Shown piece after piece: positions 1 to 8,144 of a DNA stretch of 64,000 bases (its first letter is position 1; the number at the start of each line of letters is the position of its first letter). The translations under genes were made by a program, and so were the position numbers. Source of the DNA: JACKEQ01 sp041389565 (GTDB lineage Bacteria > Myxococcota_A > UBA796 > GCA-2862545); assembly GCA_041389565.1 (NCBI GenBank), contig JAWKRP010000002.1, positions 682,001-746,000 on the forward strand, written 5' to 3'. A model generated the notes under the pieces. It ran no database searches. It saw only the letters and a program-made list of their open reading frames with translations, and was not told the origin of the DNA.

Positions 1-644
1 TACTCCGCCAGAGGGTCGCGCATCAGCACGAACGTGTAGATCAGCGTTCCGAGCCAGCCATGGGCGACGCCGAGCGCCCACAGGTTCCGGTGCTTCAGGT
101 ACAGCGGCGCGAACACGAGCCCGAGGAGCAGGGTTGCCACCATCAGCACGCCGTGGGGCCAGTGCACGAGGCCGAACAGCGTCGCCGACACGCCCACCGC
201 GACCCAGGCGGGCGCGAGCCGGCGGAGGTTCGCGGTGACCAGGCCCTGGACGAGCCCCTGCTGGACCAGCCCCCACACCGGGTAGATCACGAGCGTCAGC
301 CAGGTGGTCCACGGGATCTCGACGTGGTGCGCGAGCCCCCAGCCGACCATCGCGGGCCCGGCGAGGGCGAGCAGGGCCACGCACGCGAGCGCCGACTCCT
401 TCAGGCCCTCGCGCCGGAACCCGAGCTCGCGGACGGCGTCCGGGTCCGCGTTCCAGCGGAGCACGAGGTACCCGGCCCAGCCCGCCACGAGCGGCACGAC
501 GAGGAACGCGCGCGACAGGTCGGTGAGCGGCCAGGCGAGGTGGAGCACCGCCGTGAGGAGCACGGCGCCGAGCTCCAGCGCGGGTCGGACCGGGTCGAGG
601 GTACGGGCCCAGCGGGCGTGTGTGGCGGACAGGGTGCGGACCAT
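1..644 (-). CDS. CPBP (CAAX/Rce1-like) intramembrane protease homologue, 3' end cut by the window edge
   Basis: A minus-strand frame is open from an ATG at 644 to the left edge (214 codons, no stop reached). The start follows a GGAGG seven bases upstream. The protein is strongly hydrophobic with about six membrane segments. It resembles the CPBP glutamic intramembrane protease family: an FxxxH motif at residues 157-161 (Phe157, His161) followed by a third-motif His195. The first motif, normally EExxxR, reads QQGLVQ at 128-133, so the catalytic Glu pair is replaced by Gln-Gln. That makes classical proteolysis doubtful, although Gln variants of this fold exist. Family membership is fairly safe; activity and substrate are unknown. 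Confidence 0.7.
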   Translation of the reverse strand, partial: MVRTLSATHARWARTLDPVRPALELGAVLLTAVLHLAWPLTDLSRAFLVVPLVAGWAGYLVLRWNADPDAVRELGFRREGLKESALACVALLALAGPAMVGWGLAHHVEIPWTTWLTLVIYPVWGLVQQGLVQGLVTANLRRLAPAWVAVGVSATLFGLVHWPHGVLMVATLLLGLVFAPLYLKHRNLWALGVAHGWLGTLIYTFVLMRDPLAE

Positions 645-721
645 GGATGAACCTCCGCGTCCCTCGTCGCCCCGCCGTGTCGCTCCCGTGCCGACGCCGC
701 GTGAAACGGACGTGAACGCGC

Positions 722-1369
722 TCAGGCCCCGCGCTGGATGTGCAGGTTGAAGTCTGCCGTGCCGAGGGCGCGGTACAGACGGGTCCACATGGGCAGCCAC
801 ATCTCGAGCGCGCGGGCGTTCGTGAGGTCGCCGAGGTCGATGGGTGCGGCCCACCCGAAGGACTGCAGGAGCTCGGTGACGGTGCGCTTGGCGCTCGCGT
901 CGTCGCCGCACAGCAGGATGTCGTGAGGCCCGGCGAGACGGGCTGGATCGAGCATGAGCGGGTTGGAGAGCGTGTTGAGCGTCTTCACGACCCGCACCTG
1001 GGGGGCAGACCGCTGGATCTGCTCGCCGAGGCTGTCGTCGTTGCACACCGACAGGCGGGGCGGGAACCCGACGCTGAAGTCGAGCGGGTTGGTGAGGTCG
1101 ATCAGCACCTTGCCGTGCAGGCCGGCCCCCGCGCTCTCCACGACCGACAGCGCGTGCGCGCCCGACACCGCGAGGATCGCGAGGTCGGCGAATGCGGCGG
1201 CATCCGCGAACGTGGCCAGCGCGGCGTCTCCCTGCGCGGAGGCCGCCCAGGCCTGGCCCTTCTCGTTGTCCGTGCTGCGCGAGCCCAGGCGCACGGCGTG
1301 CCCCTTCGACAGGACGCGATTGGCGAGCATCTGCCCCACGTCTCCGGTTCCCAGAACTGCGATCCTCAT
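722..1369 (-). CDS. NADPH-dependent oxidoreductase, F420:NADP-reductase-like (COG2085 type)
   Basis: This 215-residue protein opens with a Rossmann dinucleotide-binding loop, GTGDVG at about residues 7-12, and an Arg/Ser-rich stretch after strand 2 (GSRSTDNEK) that fits NADP rather than NAD. The size and layout match the F420_oxidored / NADP oxidoreductase coenzyme-F420-dependent family, cytosolic reductases of often unknown substrate. An in-frame extension continues upstream, but the ATG at 1369 is preceded by a near-perfect AAAGGAGGT eight bases away and is clearly the start. The gene is divergent from a LysR regulator at 1473, which is the classic arrangement for a regulator and its target. 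Confidence 0.85.
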   Translation of the reverse strand: MRIAVLGTGDVGQMLANRVLSKGHAVRLGSRSTDNEKGQAWAASAQGDAALATFADAAAFADLAILAVSGAHALSVVESAGAGLHGKVLIDLTNPLDFSVGFPPRLSVCNDDSLGEQIQRSAPQVRVVKTLNTLSNPLMLDPARLAGPHDILLCGDDASAKRTVTELLQSFGWAAPIDLGDLTNARALEMWLPMWTRLYRALGTADFNLHIQRGA

Positions 1370-1391
1370 GGCGACCTCCTTTGGTGTCGGG

Positions 1392-1419
1392 AGTCTAGCC
1401 GCGCTGAACCGGTCAACAA
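1392..1419 (-). promoter_or_regulatory. Candidate sigma-70 promoter for the oxidoreductase gene
   Basis: On the minus strand, TTGTTG (1414-1419) and TAGACT (1392-1397) are separated by 16 bases and lie just upstream of the Shine-Dalgarno of the gene starting at 1369. The spacing and hexamers are plausible for a housekeeping promoter, but this is sequence resemblance only. Confidence 0.4.
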
Positions 1420-1439
1420 TCGGACATCCCGTCACGATA

Positions 1440-1460
1440 TCTTCAACCAGGAGTTGAAGA
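1440..1460. promoter_or_regulatory. Palindromic operator between divergent oxidoreductase and LysR genes
   Basis: A perfect inverted repeat with 8-bp arms (TCTTCAAC and GTTGAAGA) and a 5-bp spacer (CAGGA) lies 12 bp upstream of the LysR start and about 70 bp upstream of the divergent oxidoreductase start. Dyads of this kind in the shared intergenic region are typical LysR-family binding sites, here probably for autoregulation and control of the neighbour. Assignment to the adjacent regulator is inference from position. Confidence 0.6.
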
Positions 1461-1472
1461 ACGGGAGGACCG

Positions 1473-2339
1473 ATGAACGTGGAGCCCTTCGTGCTCACCG
1501 CCGAGCTGCGGAGCTTCAGCGCGGCCGCTCGCCGTCTCGGCGTCTCGCCCGCTGCGGTGAGCAAGGCGGTGGCCCGGCTGGAGGACGAGCTCGGCGTGCA
1601 GCTGCTGGAGCGCACCTCCCGTCGCGTCGGGCTGACCGCGGAGGGGGAGGTGTGGCTGGAGCACGCCCGCACCGCGCTGGACGCGCTCGCAGCGGGTCGG
1701 GATCGCATCCAGTCGGTGAGCCGCGCAGCCCGGGGAGAGGTGCGGCTGACCGCCCCGCCCGTGCTGGCCTCGCTCGTGGGTGCGGCACTGGGACGCCTGC
1801 TCGATCGCCACCCGGATCTCGAGCTCTCCTGCGCGTTCACCGACGGCTACCTGAGCCTGGCGGGCGACGAGACCGATCTCGCGCTCCGTGTGGGGGCGCT
1901 GGCCGACAGTGCGCTCGTGGCGCGGAAGGTCCGGACGTGCCGCCTCGTGACCGTCGCTGCGCCGGCCTACCTCGCGCGGGCTCCGGAGCTGCGCCGACCT
2001 CAGGATCTCGCTGCGCACCGGTGCCTCAAGTTCCTCGGCCCGGAGGGGCGCATCACGGAGTGGACGCTGTGCGACCCGCCTCCGCCGACCTCCGTTCGCA
2101 TCGGCGACGGGAACGCCTTGATCGAAGCGGCCATCGCGGGGGTCGGTGTGGTGAGGGTGTTCGACTTCGCGGTGGAGGAAGCCGTGCGGCAGGGGAGGCT
2201 GGTGCGCGTGCTCGAGCGCTGGGACGCTGAGGGCCCGCCTGTGCACCTGCTGTGCCGCCCTGGGCGTCAGGACGTGCCGCGGTTCCGGGTCGTCATGGAC
2301 CACCTCGTGGCGTCGATGGCGCGATCGCCGCATCCCTGA
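1473..2339 (+). CDS. LysR-family transcriptional regulator
   Basis: This is a 288-residue LTTR of normal length. The N-terminal winged helix (about residues 1-60) contains the typical FSAAARRLGVSPAAVSKAV recognition-helix pattern followed by LxLxxRTSRRVGLTAEG. A substrate-binding-like effector domain (about 88-285) follows. The ATG at 1473 is preceded by GGGAGGA. The gene is divergent from the NADPH oxidoreductase and has a dyad operator in its leader, so it probably controls that gene and itself. Its last 47 bp overlap, tail to tail, the end of the FG-GAP lipoprotein gene on the other strand. The inducer cannot be inferred. Confidence 0.92.
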   Translation: MNVEPFVLTAELRSFSAAARRLGVSPAAVSKAVARLEDELGVQLLERTSRRVGLTAEGEVWLEHARTALDALAAGRDRIQSVSRAARGEVRLTAPPVLASLVGAALGRLLDRHPDLELSCAFTDGYLSLAGDETDLALRVGALADSALVARKVRTCRLVTVAAPAYLARAPELRRPQDLAAHRCLKFLGPEGRITEWTLCDPPPPTSVRIGDGNALIEAAIAGVGVVRVFDFAVEEAVRQGRLVRVLERWDAEGPPVHLLCRPGRQDVPRFRVVMDHLVASMARSPHP

Positions 2340-3951
2340 CGATGCGGATGCGCTGGCGGGTCGGCACGTCGGGCACGGTCTGCACGGCACCGTCGGGCCA
2401 GGTGACCTCCACGTCGACCGCCTCGAACCCGGCGAGCCCGAAGTGGACCTCGGGAGGCCCGCCCGACGCGAGGCTGCGCCCGCCCGCCCGGATCACGCGG
2501 GCCTGGGTGTGCGCGACCTCCGCTTCGATTCCGCGGGCCACGACCCGCACGCGCGCTCCGACGCCCCGGGTGTTCGGAGACGTGGGGTTCGCGAGCTGCA
2601 CCTCGAGCCACGCGGCTTCTCCGCAGCGCGCCGGACGGATCGTGGCCGGAGCCCACCGGTTGCGTTTCAGCAGGTCGAGCCAGCCGTCTCCGTCGAGGTC
2701 GACCAGCATCGCGCCTCGCGTGATCGCGGGATCCGCGAGCCCCCAGGTCGCGGAGACCTCGGTGAACGTGCCGCTCTGCTGCTCGTAGAGGGCGTCGGGC
2801 TGGAAGAACGGATTGTCGAGGTTGGCGTAGATGTGCCCGAACCCGATGAACAGGTCGTCGTCGCCGTCGTTGTCGACGTCCCCGAAGTCGGCACCCCACG
2901 CGACGTGCCGGTTCAGGTCGCCTTGCACCGACAGACCCGACACGAGCGTCTGGTTGGCCCACACGCCCGGCGCGACGCTCTCGAGCAGCGCGAGCTCGAG
3001 CCACGACGACAGGAACAGGTCGGGCACGCCGTCGTCGTTCAGGTCGGTCTCGGCGAGCCCCATGCCGCAGACCCGCAGGCCGAGCCCGTGCCCCGGGACC
3101 GCGGGCGTGAGGGTGCCGCCGTCGTTCCAGAGCAGGTGGTTCTGGAGGATCCAGCCGTAGTCGTTCACCAGGTAGACGTCGGGGTCGAGGTCGGCGTCGA
3201 GGTCCATCCACCCGCCGGCGAGCGTGTGCCCGTAGGCGGTCTCGTCGGGCAGCGCGCCGATCACCTCGACGAAACGGCCGCCGCCGAGGTTCTCGTACAC
3301 GTGCGACCGCTCCGACCGGACGGTCACCCAGTTCCCGTGCTCGAGTGCCAGCAGGTCGAGGTCGCCGTCGCCATCCATGTCGGCCCAGCTGCTGCCGACC
3401 CCGTAGGGATGCTCGCCGATGCCCGCGCGCTCGGTGACGTCGCGGAACCGCGCGTGCCCGTCGTTCGCCAGCAGGATGTCGTGGTACCCGTACTGCGACA
3501 GGTACACGTCGAGATCGCCGTCTCCGTCGAAGTCCACGACCGCTGCGCCCACCCCGCCGCGCCCGACCGCGGGCAGTGGGGCCTCCACGAACCCGCCCGC
3601 GCCGTCGTTCAGGTACAGCTCCACTCCGATCCGGCGCGGGATGACGATGTCGTTCCAGCCATCCCCGTTCAGGTCGCCCACCGCGGCGCCCGAGCCGAGG
3701 ATGAAGTGCATCGCGCCCATGTCGACGGGCTGATCACCCCAGTCCCCCGCATCGAAGGTGGCGAAGGGACCGAGGGTGTCGCGGGCATCCGGTGCGGCAC
3801 ACCCCCGAGACGGGAGCACCTCCCAGTCGGCGGAAGGCGCGGGGATCTCCGCGGTGTCTCCCGTGTGCGGGTCGACGGGTGTCGGCGTCGTACCGGAAGA
3901 ATCGCCGGTACATGCCGCGAGCGCGAGCACGATGGGAACTGTCACACTCAT
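2293..3951 (-). CDS. FG-GAP/VCBS-repeat lipoprotein with ASPIC/UnbV C-terminal domain (CRTAC1-like)
   Basis: The 552-residue product starts with a lipoprotein-type signal (LALAAC near residue 14) and a Thr/Pro/Asp-rich linker, so it is probably anchored in the outer membrane. The body is a run of FG-GAP/VCBS calcium-binding blade repeats of the type NGDGWNDIV, DFDGDGDLDVY, DMDGDGDLDLL, DLNDDGVPDLF and DVDNDGDDDLF, forming a beta-propeller. The last ~90 residues match the UnbV/ASPIC domain (GVGARVRV..., then a WPDG motif near the end), the architecture of CRTAC1/ASPIC proteins. The ATG at 3951 has GAGG very close by. It is divergent from the phosphoesterase at 3996. The role is probably surface binding or adhesion; the ligand is unknown. 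Confidence 0.85.
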   Translation of the reverse strand: MSVTVPIVLALAACTGDSSGTTPTPVDPHTGDTAEIPAPSADWEVLPSRGCAAPDARDTLGPFATFDAGDWGDQPVDMGAMHFILGSGAAVGDLNGDGWNDIVIPRRIGVELYLNDGAGGFVEAPLPAVGRGGVGAAVVDFDGDGDLDVYLSQYGYHDILLANDGHARFRDVTERAGIGEHPYGVGSSWADMDGDGDLDLLALEHGNWVTVRSERSHVYENLGGGRFVEVIGALPDETAYGHTLAGGWMDLDADLDPDVYLVNDYGWILQNHLLWNDGGTLTPAVPGHGLGLRVCGMGLAETDLNDDGVPDLFLSSWLELALLESVAPGVWANQTLVSGLSVQGDLNRHVAWGADFGDVDNDGDDDLFIGFGHIYANLDNPFFQPDALYEQQSGTFTEVSATWGLADPAITRGAMLVDLDGDGWLDLLKRNRWAPATIRPARCGEAAWLEVQLANPTSPNTRGVGARVRVVARGIEAEVAHTQARVIRAGGRSLASGGPPEVHFGLAGFEAVDVEVTWPDGAVQTVPDVPTRQRIRIVRDAAIAPSTPRGGP

Positions 3952-3995
3952 GACCTCAGCGTACCGCGTCGCACGCAGGGGGCTACTCCTGGCGT

Positions 3996-4850
3996 GTGCA
4001 GCGTGCTCTCGCCGATGTCTGGAATCAGAAGGTCGCCCGGCTCCCCGCCGACGGCGTGCTGCTCGTGTGCACCGATCTCCACGGCAACCTGGCCGACTTC
4101 GAGCGGATGCTCGAGCTGTACGACGCCGAGGAGGCCCTGGGGAACCGCCCGGTGCTCGCGTTCTGCGGCGACCTCGTGCACGGTCCGTCGAAGCGCTGGG
4201 TCTCCACCTGGCCGAGCCACCTCGGAACCCCGTTCGTCGACGCGTCCGCCGAGCTGATCTGCCGCTTCGAGGAGATCACCCGCGAACGCCGGGTGTTCAC
4301 CATCATGGGCAACCACGAGCACAGCCACGTGGGCGGCCCGGTGGTCCCGAAGTTCTACCCGGACGAGGCGGCCGTGCTCGAGCGCACGCTGGGAGACCGC
4401 GCCGACGGGATCCGCGACTTCATGGGCACGTTCCCGCTCGTGGCGGTCGGCCCGTGCGGCATCGTGCTCACGCACGGCGCACCAGCGGCCACGCTGCCGA
4501 GTGCCGAGGCCTTCGAGGACCTCGACTACGCCGGGTACGACCACCTCCCGTTCCACAGCATGTGTGGGCTCGACGTGATGGGCACCCTGCTCTGGGCCCG
4601 TGGATGCGGGGACTCCGAGGCGGTCGCGCTGCTGATGGCCCTCACGGGCAGCCCCGACGGGGTGGTGGCGTTCGGGCACGACATCGTGCGCGAGGGCTAC
4701 GCGGTGGAGGGTCCGCACCACATCTGCGTGTCGACGAGCTTCGGCGTGTTCGATGCGCGCAAGCGGTACCTCCGGCTCGATCTCGGCGGGCGCTATGCCA
4801 GCACGGGCGACCTTCGCGAGGGCCACGAGATCCTTCACCTGTACCCGTAG
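3996..4850 (+). CDS. Calcineurin-like metallophosphoesterase
   Basis: This 284-residue protein has the metallophosphoesterase motif set in order: DLHGN (~27-31, the D-x-H motif), GDLVH (~56), GNHEH (~105), THGAP (~159) and GHD (~228). These ligands hold a dinuclear metal centre in phosphatases of the PPP/Ser-Thr phosphatase-like superfamily. There is no signal peptide, so it is probably cytosolic. The start is a GTG 44 bp from the divergent lipoprotein gene; no upstream ATG is available in frame. The substrate (phosphoprotein, nucleotide or other ester) is not evident. Confidence 0.85.
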   Translation: MQRALADVWNQKVARLPADGVLLVCTDLHGNLADFERMLELYDAEEALGNRPVLAFCGDLVHGPSKRWVSTWPSHLGTPFVDASAELICRFEEITRERRVFTIMGNHEHSHVGGPVVPKFYPDEAAVLERTLGDRADGIRDFMGTFPLVAVGPCGIVLTHGAPAATLPSAEAFEDLDYAGYDHLPFHSMCGLDVMGTLLWARGCGDSEAVALLMALTGSPDGVVAFGHDIVREGYAVEGPHHICVSTSFGVFDARKRYLRLDLGGRYASTGDLREGHEILHLYP

Positions 4851-4880
4851 CGTCGTCGCCGGGGTTGCATGGACGCTAGA

Positions 4881-4906
4881 CGGGAGTCGCGCTCACGCGA
4901 TTCCCG
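4881..4906 (+). terminator. Stem-loop downstream of the phosphoesterase gene
   Basis: An 11-bp stem (CGGGAGTCGCG with CGCGATTCCCG, one G-U pair) closes a CTCA tetraloop 30 bp past the stop of the gene ending at 4850 and 35 bp before the next start. No T-run follows, so it could be a weak intrinsic terminator or an mRNA-protecting hairpin. Confidence 0.4.
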
Positions 4907-4941
4907 AAGCGCGTAGATGCGGGCAGAACCCAGGAGCTGCC

Positions 4942-5724
4942 ATGCATGTCTTCGTCACCGGCGCGTCAGCCGGCATCGGCGCCGCACTCGCCCTCGAGCT
5001 CGCGCGAGCCCTGCCCGGAGCCCACCTCACGCTCGTCGCCCGCACCGAGGCCCGCCTGCAGGCCGTTGCCGCGGAGGTCCGGCGGATCGGCGCGACCGCG
5101 ACGGTGTCGGTGTGCGATCTGTCGGACGCGGACGCTGCAGAGGTCGCGCTCCGCGAAGCCGTGGCGTCGCACGGGCCCGTCGATGTGCTCGTGAACAATG
5201 CCGGCTCCCAGGTGGTGGGGGCGACCGCCCGCGTCGACATCCGACGTGCGGAGCGCAGCCTGGCGCTCGACCTCGTGACGCCGCTCCGGCTGGTCCATGC
5301 CGTGCTCCCGTCGATGGAAGCGCGCCGCACGGGCCGGATCCTGAACATCGCGTCCGCTGCGGCCCTCGCTCCGACGCCCGGAATGACCTGGTACAACGCG
5401 GCGAAGGGCGGTCTCGCGGCCGCTTCCGAGGCGCTGCGCGGCGAGCTCGCCGGGTCGGGCATCACGGTCACCACGGTCTACCCCGGCATCATCCAGACCG
5501 ACATGGCCGACGCGGCGCTGCGGGCCTACGGCTCGAGCCTCGCGATCCGCCTGCAGCCCGTGACCTCACCCGAAGCGCTCGCCGTTCGCGTCGTGCGGGC
5601 GGGCCTCGCGGGTCGGGCGCGGCTCGTCCATCCCCGCTGGTACGGGCTCTCCCGGTGGTTCCCCGCCATCACCCGCTTCCTCATGGACCGCCTCACGCCC
5701 GCGCTCGCCACGGGTGCCGCATGA
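4942..5724 (+). CDS. Short-chain dehydrogenase/reductase
   Basis: This is a 260-residue classical SDR. The nucleotide-binding TGASAGIG is at about residues 6-13, NNAG at ~86-89, the catalytic Ser lies in a SAA segment, and YNAAK supplies the Tyr and Lys. Cytosolic NAD(P)-dependent oxidation or reduction of an alcohol or ketone is expected. The C-terminal ~35 residues are hydrophobic and aromatic (WFPAITRF), suggesting membrane association as in fatty-acyl or steroid-type SDRs. The ATG follows AGGAG by six bases. It overlaps the DUF4345 gene by ATGA, so the two are translationally coupled. The substrate is unknown. Confidence 0.9.
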   Translation: MHVFVTGASAGIGAALALELARALPGAHLTLVARTEARLQAVAAEVRRIGATATVSVCDLSDADAAEVALREAVASHGPVDVLVNNAGSQVVGATARVDIRRAERSLALDLVTPLRLVHAVLPSMEARRTGRILNIASAAALAPTPGMTWYNAAKGGLAAASEALRGELAGSGITVTTVYPGIIQTDMADAALRAYGSSLAIRLQPVTSPEALAVRVVRAGLAGRARLVHPRWYGLSRWFPAITRFLMDRLTPALATGAA

Positions 5725-6167
5725 TCGAGCGCCTCGCGAACGTCGTGCTGTGGACCGCCATCGTCGTGTTCACCGCCGTGGGGGCGCTCGGCGTGGCCAC
5801 CAGCTGGTTCGAGCTGGAGTGGCTGTACCCGGTGCAGGTGGTCGGCGACACCGTCACGCTGCACGACCAGCAGCGGTTCCTGAAGGCCCTCGAGCTCGCG
5901 TGGGGCATCGCGCTGTTCCAGCTCCGCCGCGACGTGTTCGTGGTTCCCCACGTCACCCGGCTCGTGCTGTTCCTGTTCTGGATCACCCCGATGTCGCGGG
6001 TCGTGTCGCTCGTGCTCGACGGCCTCCCGCACCCGTACTTCCAGGCGCTGCTCGCGGTGGAGCTGCTCGGCGCGGTCGTGCTCACCGCGCGTGCCGTGTA
6101 CGCTCCGCACGCGGAGGGCGTGCGTGGACGCGAACCAACTTCTCTGGGTCGCACGGCTCGGGCGTAG
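5721..6167 (+). CDS. DUF4345-like four-helix membrane protein
   Basis: This 148-residue protein has four predicted membrane helices. Its pattern (a short loop after helix 1, then LHDQQRFLKALELAWGI, an MSRVVSL segment and a DGLPHPY motif before the last helix) resembles DUF4345, small inner-membrane proteins of unknown function. The start overlaps the SDR stop (ATGA). Its 3' end overlaps the following LysR gene by 44 bp if the GTG at 6124 is used. The coupling suggests it works with the SDR. Family assignment is by overall pattern rather than by a decisive motif. Confidence 0.65.
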   Translation: MIERLANVVLWTAIVVFTAVGALGVATSWFELEWLYPVQVVGDTVTLHDQQRFLKALELAWGIALFQLRRDVFVVPHVTRLVLFLFWITPMSRVVSLVLDGLPHPYFQALLAVELLGAVVLTARAVYAPHAEGVRGREPTSLGRTARA

Positions 6168-6990
6168 CGGCTCGGTCTCTGCGGCCGCCCGGGCGCTCGG
6201 AGTCGCGCCGTCCACGCTGTACCGACGGCTCGACCGGTTGGAGTCGGAGCTGGGCGTGCTGCTGTTCGACCGGCGCCAGGGCGTGCTGGAGCCGACGGAG
6301 GCCGGACGCCTGGTGACGCGCGCATCCGACGACGTGGAAGCGCGCCTGTCGGGGCTCGAGCGCGAGCTCGCCGCGCTCGGCTCGGCGGTGTCGGGGCGCG
6401 TGGTGGTCGCGGTGCCCGAAGCGCTCGCGCTGCTCGTGATGGACGCCGTCGCGACCGTCCAGAAGACCCACCCCGACATCGCGGTCGAGGTGCGCGTGTC
6501 GTCCGAGAAGGCCGCCATGGCGCGCGGGGAGGCCGACATCGCGCTGCGGGTGTCCGCCGATCCCGGCGACACGCTCGTGGGGCGCCGCGTGGGCATCGTG
6601 GGTGTGGCCGTGTACGGGACGGCTCCGATCGCGGGCCCGTTCGATCCGGGCGCGCACCCGTGGGTGTGCTTCGACGGGAGCCTCGCGCACACCGCGCAGG
6701 GGCGGTGGGAACGCGCGAACGTGCCCGAAGACCGCGTGCGCATGCGGCTCGCCTCGCGCACGCTGTTCGTGGAGGCCGTGGCCTCGGGCGTGGGCGTGGG
6801 GGTGCTCCCGTGCGCGCTCGCCGACCGTCGTGGCGGGCTGGTGCGGCTCACGGAGCCCCTGATGGACGACTCCCTGACGCTGTGGGTGCTCTGCCACCCC
6901 GCCGTGCGCGAGCTCCCGACGGTGCGTACCGTGATGGACGCCCTCGTCGCGCTGGGTCAGGGCTTCGGCACCGCGATCTCCGCGAGCTGA
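6124..6990 (+). CDS. LysR-family transcriptional regulator
   Basis: This is a 288-residue LTTR with an N-terminal winged helix (SGSVSAAARALGVAPSTLYRR, then LGVLLFDRR) and a ~200-residue effector-binding domain. A longer frame begins at an upstream ATG (6091). The GTG at 6124 is preferred because GGAGG stands seven bases before it and the homologous region starts there. It is co-directional with and overlaps the DUF4345 gene, giving a regulator-last SDR-DUF4345-LysR operon. Its 3' end overlaps the convergent ybaK-like gene by 34 bp. Confidence 0.88.
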   Translation: MDANQLLWVARLGRSGSVSAAARALGVAPSTLYRRLDRLESELGVLLFDRRQGVLEPTEAGRLVTRASDDVEARLSGLERELAALGSAVSGRVVVAVPEALALLVMDAVATVQKTHPDIAVEVRVSSEKAAMARGEADIALRVSADPGDTLVGRRVGIVGVAVYGTAPIAGPFDPGAHPWVCFDGSLAHTAQGRWERANVPEDRVRMRLASRTLFVEAVASGVGVGVLPCALADRRGGLVRLTEPLMDDSLTLWVLCHPAVRELPTVRTVMDALVALGQGFGTAISAS

Positions 6991-7439
6991 CCGCCCACGG
7001 CGCGCAGGTAGTCGGCGGGTGCCAGGAAGATCTGGAGCCCGCGCTTGCCGGCCGACACCGAGATCACCTCGTGCAGCTCGACGATCTCGTCGACCCAGGT
7101 GGGGAACGGCTTGCGGGCCCCGAGCACGGTGACCCCACCCCGGATGTACCCCGTGAGCCCGGGCAGCTCCTTCACGGCGACCGGCTCGACCTTCCGGTCG
7201 CCCGTGCATCTCGCGAGCGCCTTGAGATCGAGGGTGTGGTCGCCGGGGATGACCGCGAACGCGTAGCCGTTGCGATCCCCCCGCACGCACAGGGTCTTCC
7301 ACACCTGCTCGACCGGGAGCCCGACCTTACCCGCGACGGTCTCGGCGGTGAGGTCTTCAGGGTCGACCTCGTACTCCACGAGGCGGTACGCGACGCCGAG
7401 CTGATCGAGGATGCGGGCTGCGTTCGTCTTCGCCGACAT
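6957..7439 (-). CDS. ybaK: Cys-tRNA(Pro) deacylase, YbaK/EbsC type
   Basis: This 160-residue protein spans the whole YbaK/aa-tRNA deacylase domain: ILDQLGVAYRLVEY near the N terminus, then VWKTL with the family Lys, the GDRN segment, and the GYIRGGVTVLG and later GLQIFL blocks. The enzyme hydrolyses Cys mischarged on tRNA-Pro in the cytosol. The ATG at 7439 is the natural N terminus. The gene is monocistronic and divergent from the DUF4230 gene. Confidence 0.88.
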   Translation of the reverse strand: MSAKTNAARILDQLGVAYRLVEYEVDPEDLTAETVAGKVGLPVEQVWKTLCVRGDRNGYAFAVIPGDHTLDLKALARCTGDRKVEPVAVKELPGLTGYIRGGVTVLGARKPFPTWVDEIVELHEVISVSAGKRGLQIFLAPADYLRAVGGQLAEIAVPKP

Positions 7440-7520
7440 GAGCGCAGGTACCCGACGGAGCCCCGGCCGCCCAGACATTCCGCGACTCCGCCTCGAGGTG
7501 TGGCTGGATATCGGGATCGC

Positions 7521-8144
7521 ATGCGTGGCCGCACCATCGCCGTCGTCTCCCTCGTGGTCGTGCTCGGGCTCGGCGCGCTGATCGGAGGTGCGTGGGTCGC
7601 CTCGGAAGACGTGCGTGCGGCTGTGCGGCTCGCCGACGCCTGGGTGAACGCGCCCGAGACGATCCGCCCCGATCCCGTGGCGCTCGTGCGCGGCGTCCAG
7701 GAGCTGGCGCGGCTCGAGACCGCCAGCGTGCAGATCGAGCAGCACGTGCGTGGCCAGCGCGGCACCGACGGCACGTGGTCGCTCGTGGGCGAGCGGCTCG
7801 ACTTCGTCGCCCGTGCGGAGGTCACGGCGGGCGTCGATCTGGCCCGGCTCACCGAGTCCGACCTCGAGGTCGATGCCGAGGGGCGGGTGGTCGTGCGGCT
7901 ACCGCCCTCCGAGATCTGGCACGTGACGCTCGACGAGGAGCAGAGCTTCGTGGCCCTGCGCGAGCGGGGCTGGCTCGGGTGGCCCGACGCCCAGCTCGAG
8001 AGCCGGGTGCGCCAGGAGGCCGTGAAGGCCGTGCGCGAAGCGGCCGAAGCACAGGGGATCCGCGATCGCGCCGACGCCAAGGCGCAGCAGGTGGTGCGCG
8101 AGCTGCTCGAGGGCGCGGGAGTGCCCGAGGTCCGCTTCGAGTGA
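7521..8144 (+). CDS. DUF4230-like membrane-anchored protein
   Basis: This 207-residue protein has one N-terminal membrane anchor (about residues 4-26, rich in Val/Leu/Gly). The following domain contains LVRGVQELARLETASVQIEQ (about residues 53-72), characteristic of DUF4230, and further on a conserved-looking VRLPPSEIWHVTLD. The rest is probably periplasmic and ends in a charged helical stretch. The function of the family is unknown. The gene couples by GTGA to the dienelactone hydrolase, so the two are probably co-translated. Confidence 0.7.
   Translation: MRGRTIAVVSLVVVLGLGALIGGAWVASEDVRAAVRLADAWVNAPETIRPDPVALVRGVQELARLETASVQIEQHVRGQRGTDGTWSLVGERLDFVARAEVTAGVDLARLTESDLEVDAEGRVVVRLPPSEIWHVTLDEEQSFVALRERGWLGWPDAQLESRVRQEAVKAVREAAEAQGIRDRADAKAQQVVRELLEGAGVPEVRFE

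Noticed and set aside
6091..6123. ATG start for the second LysR gene
   Set aside because: The GTG at 6124 has a good GGAGG and matches the family N terminus; the 11 extra residues are basic and without homology.
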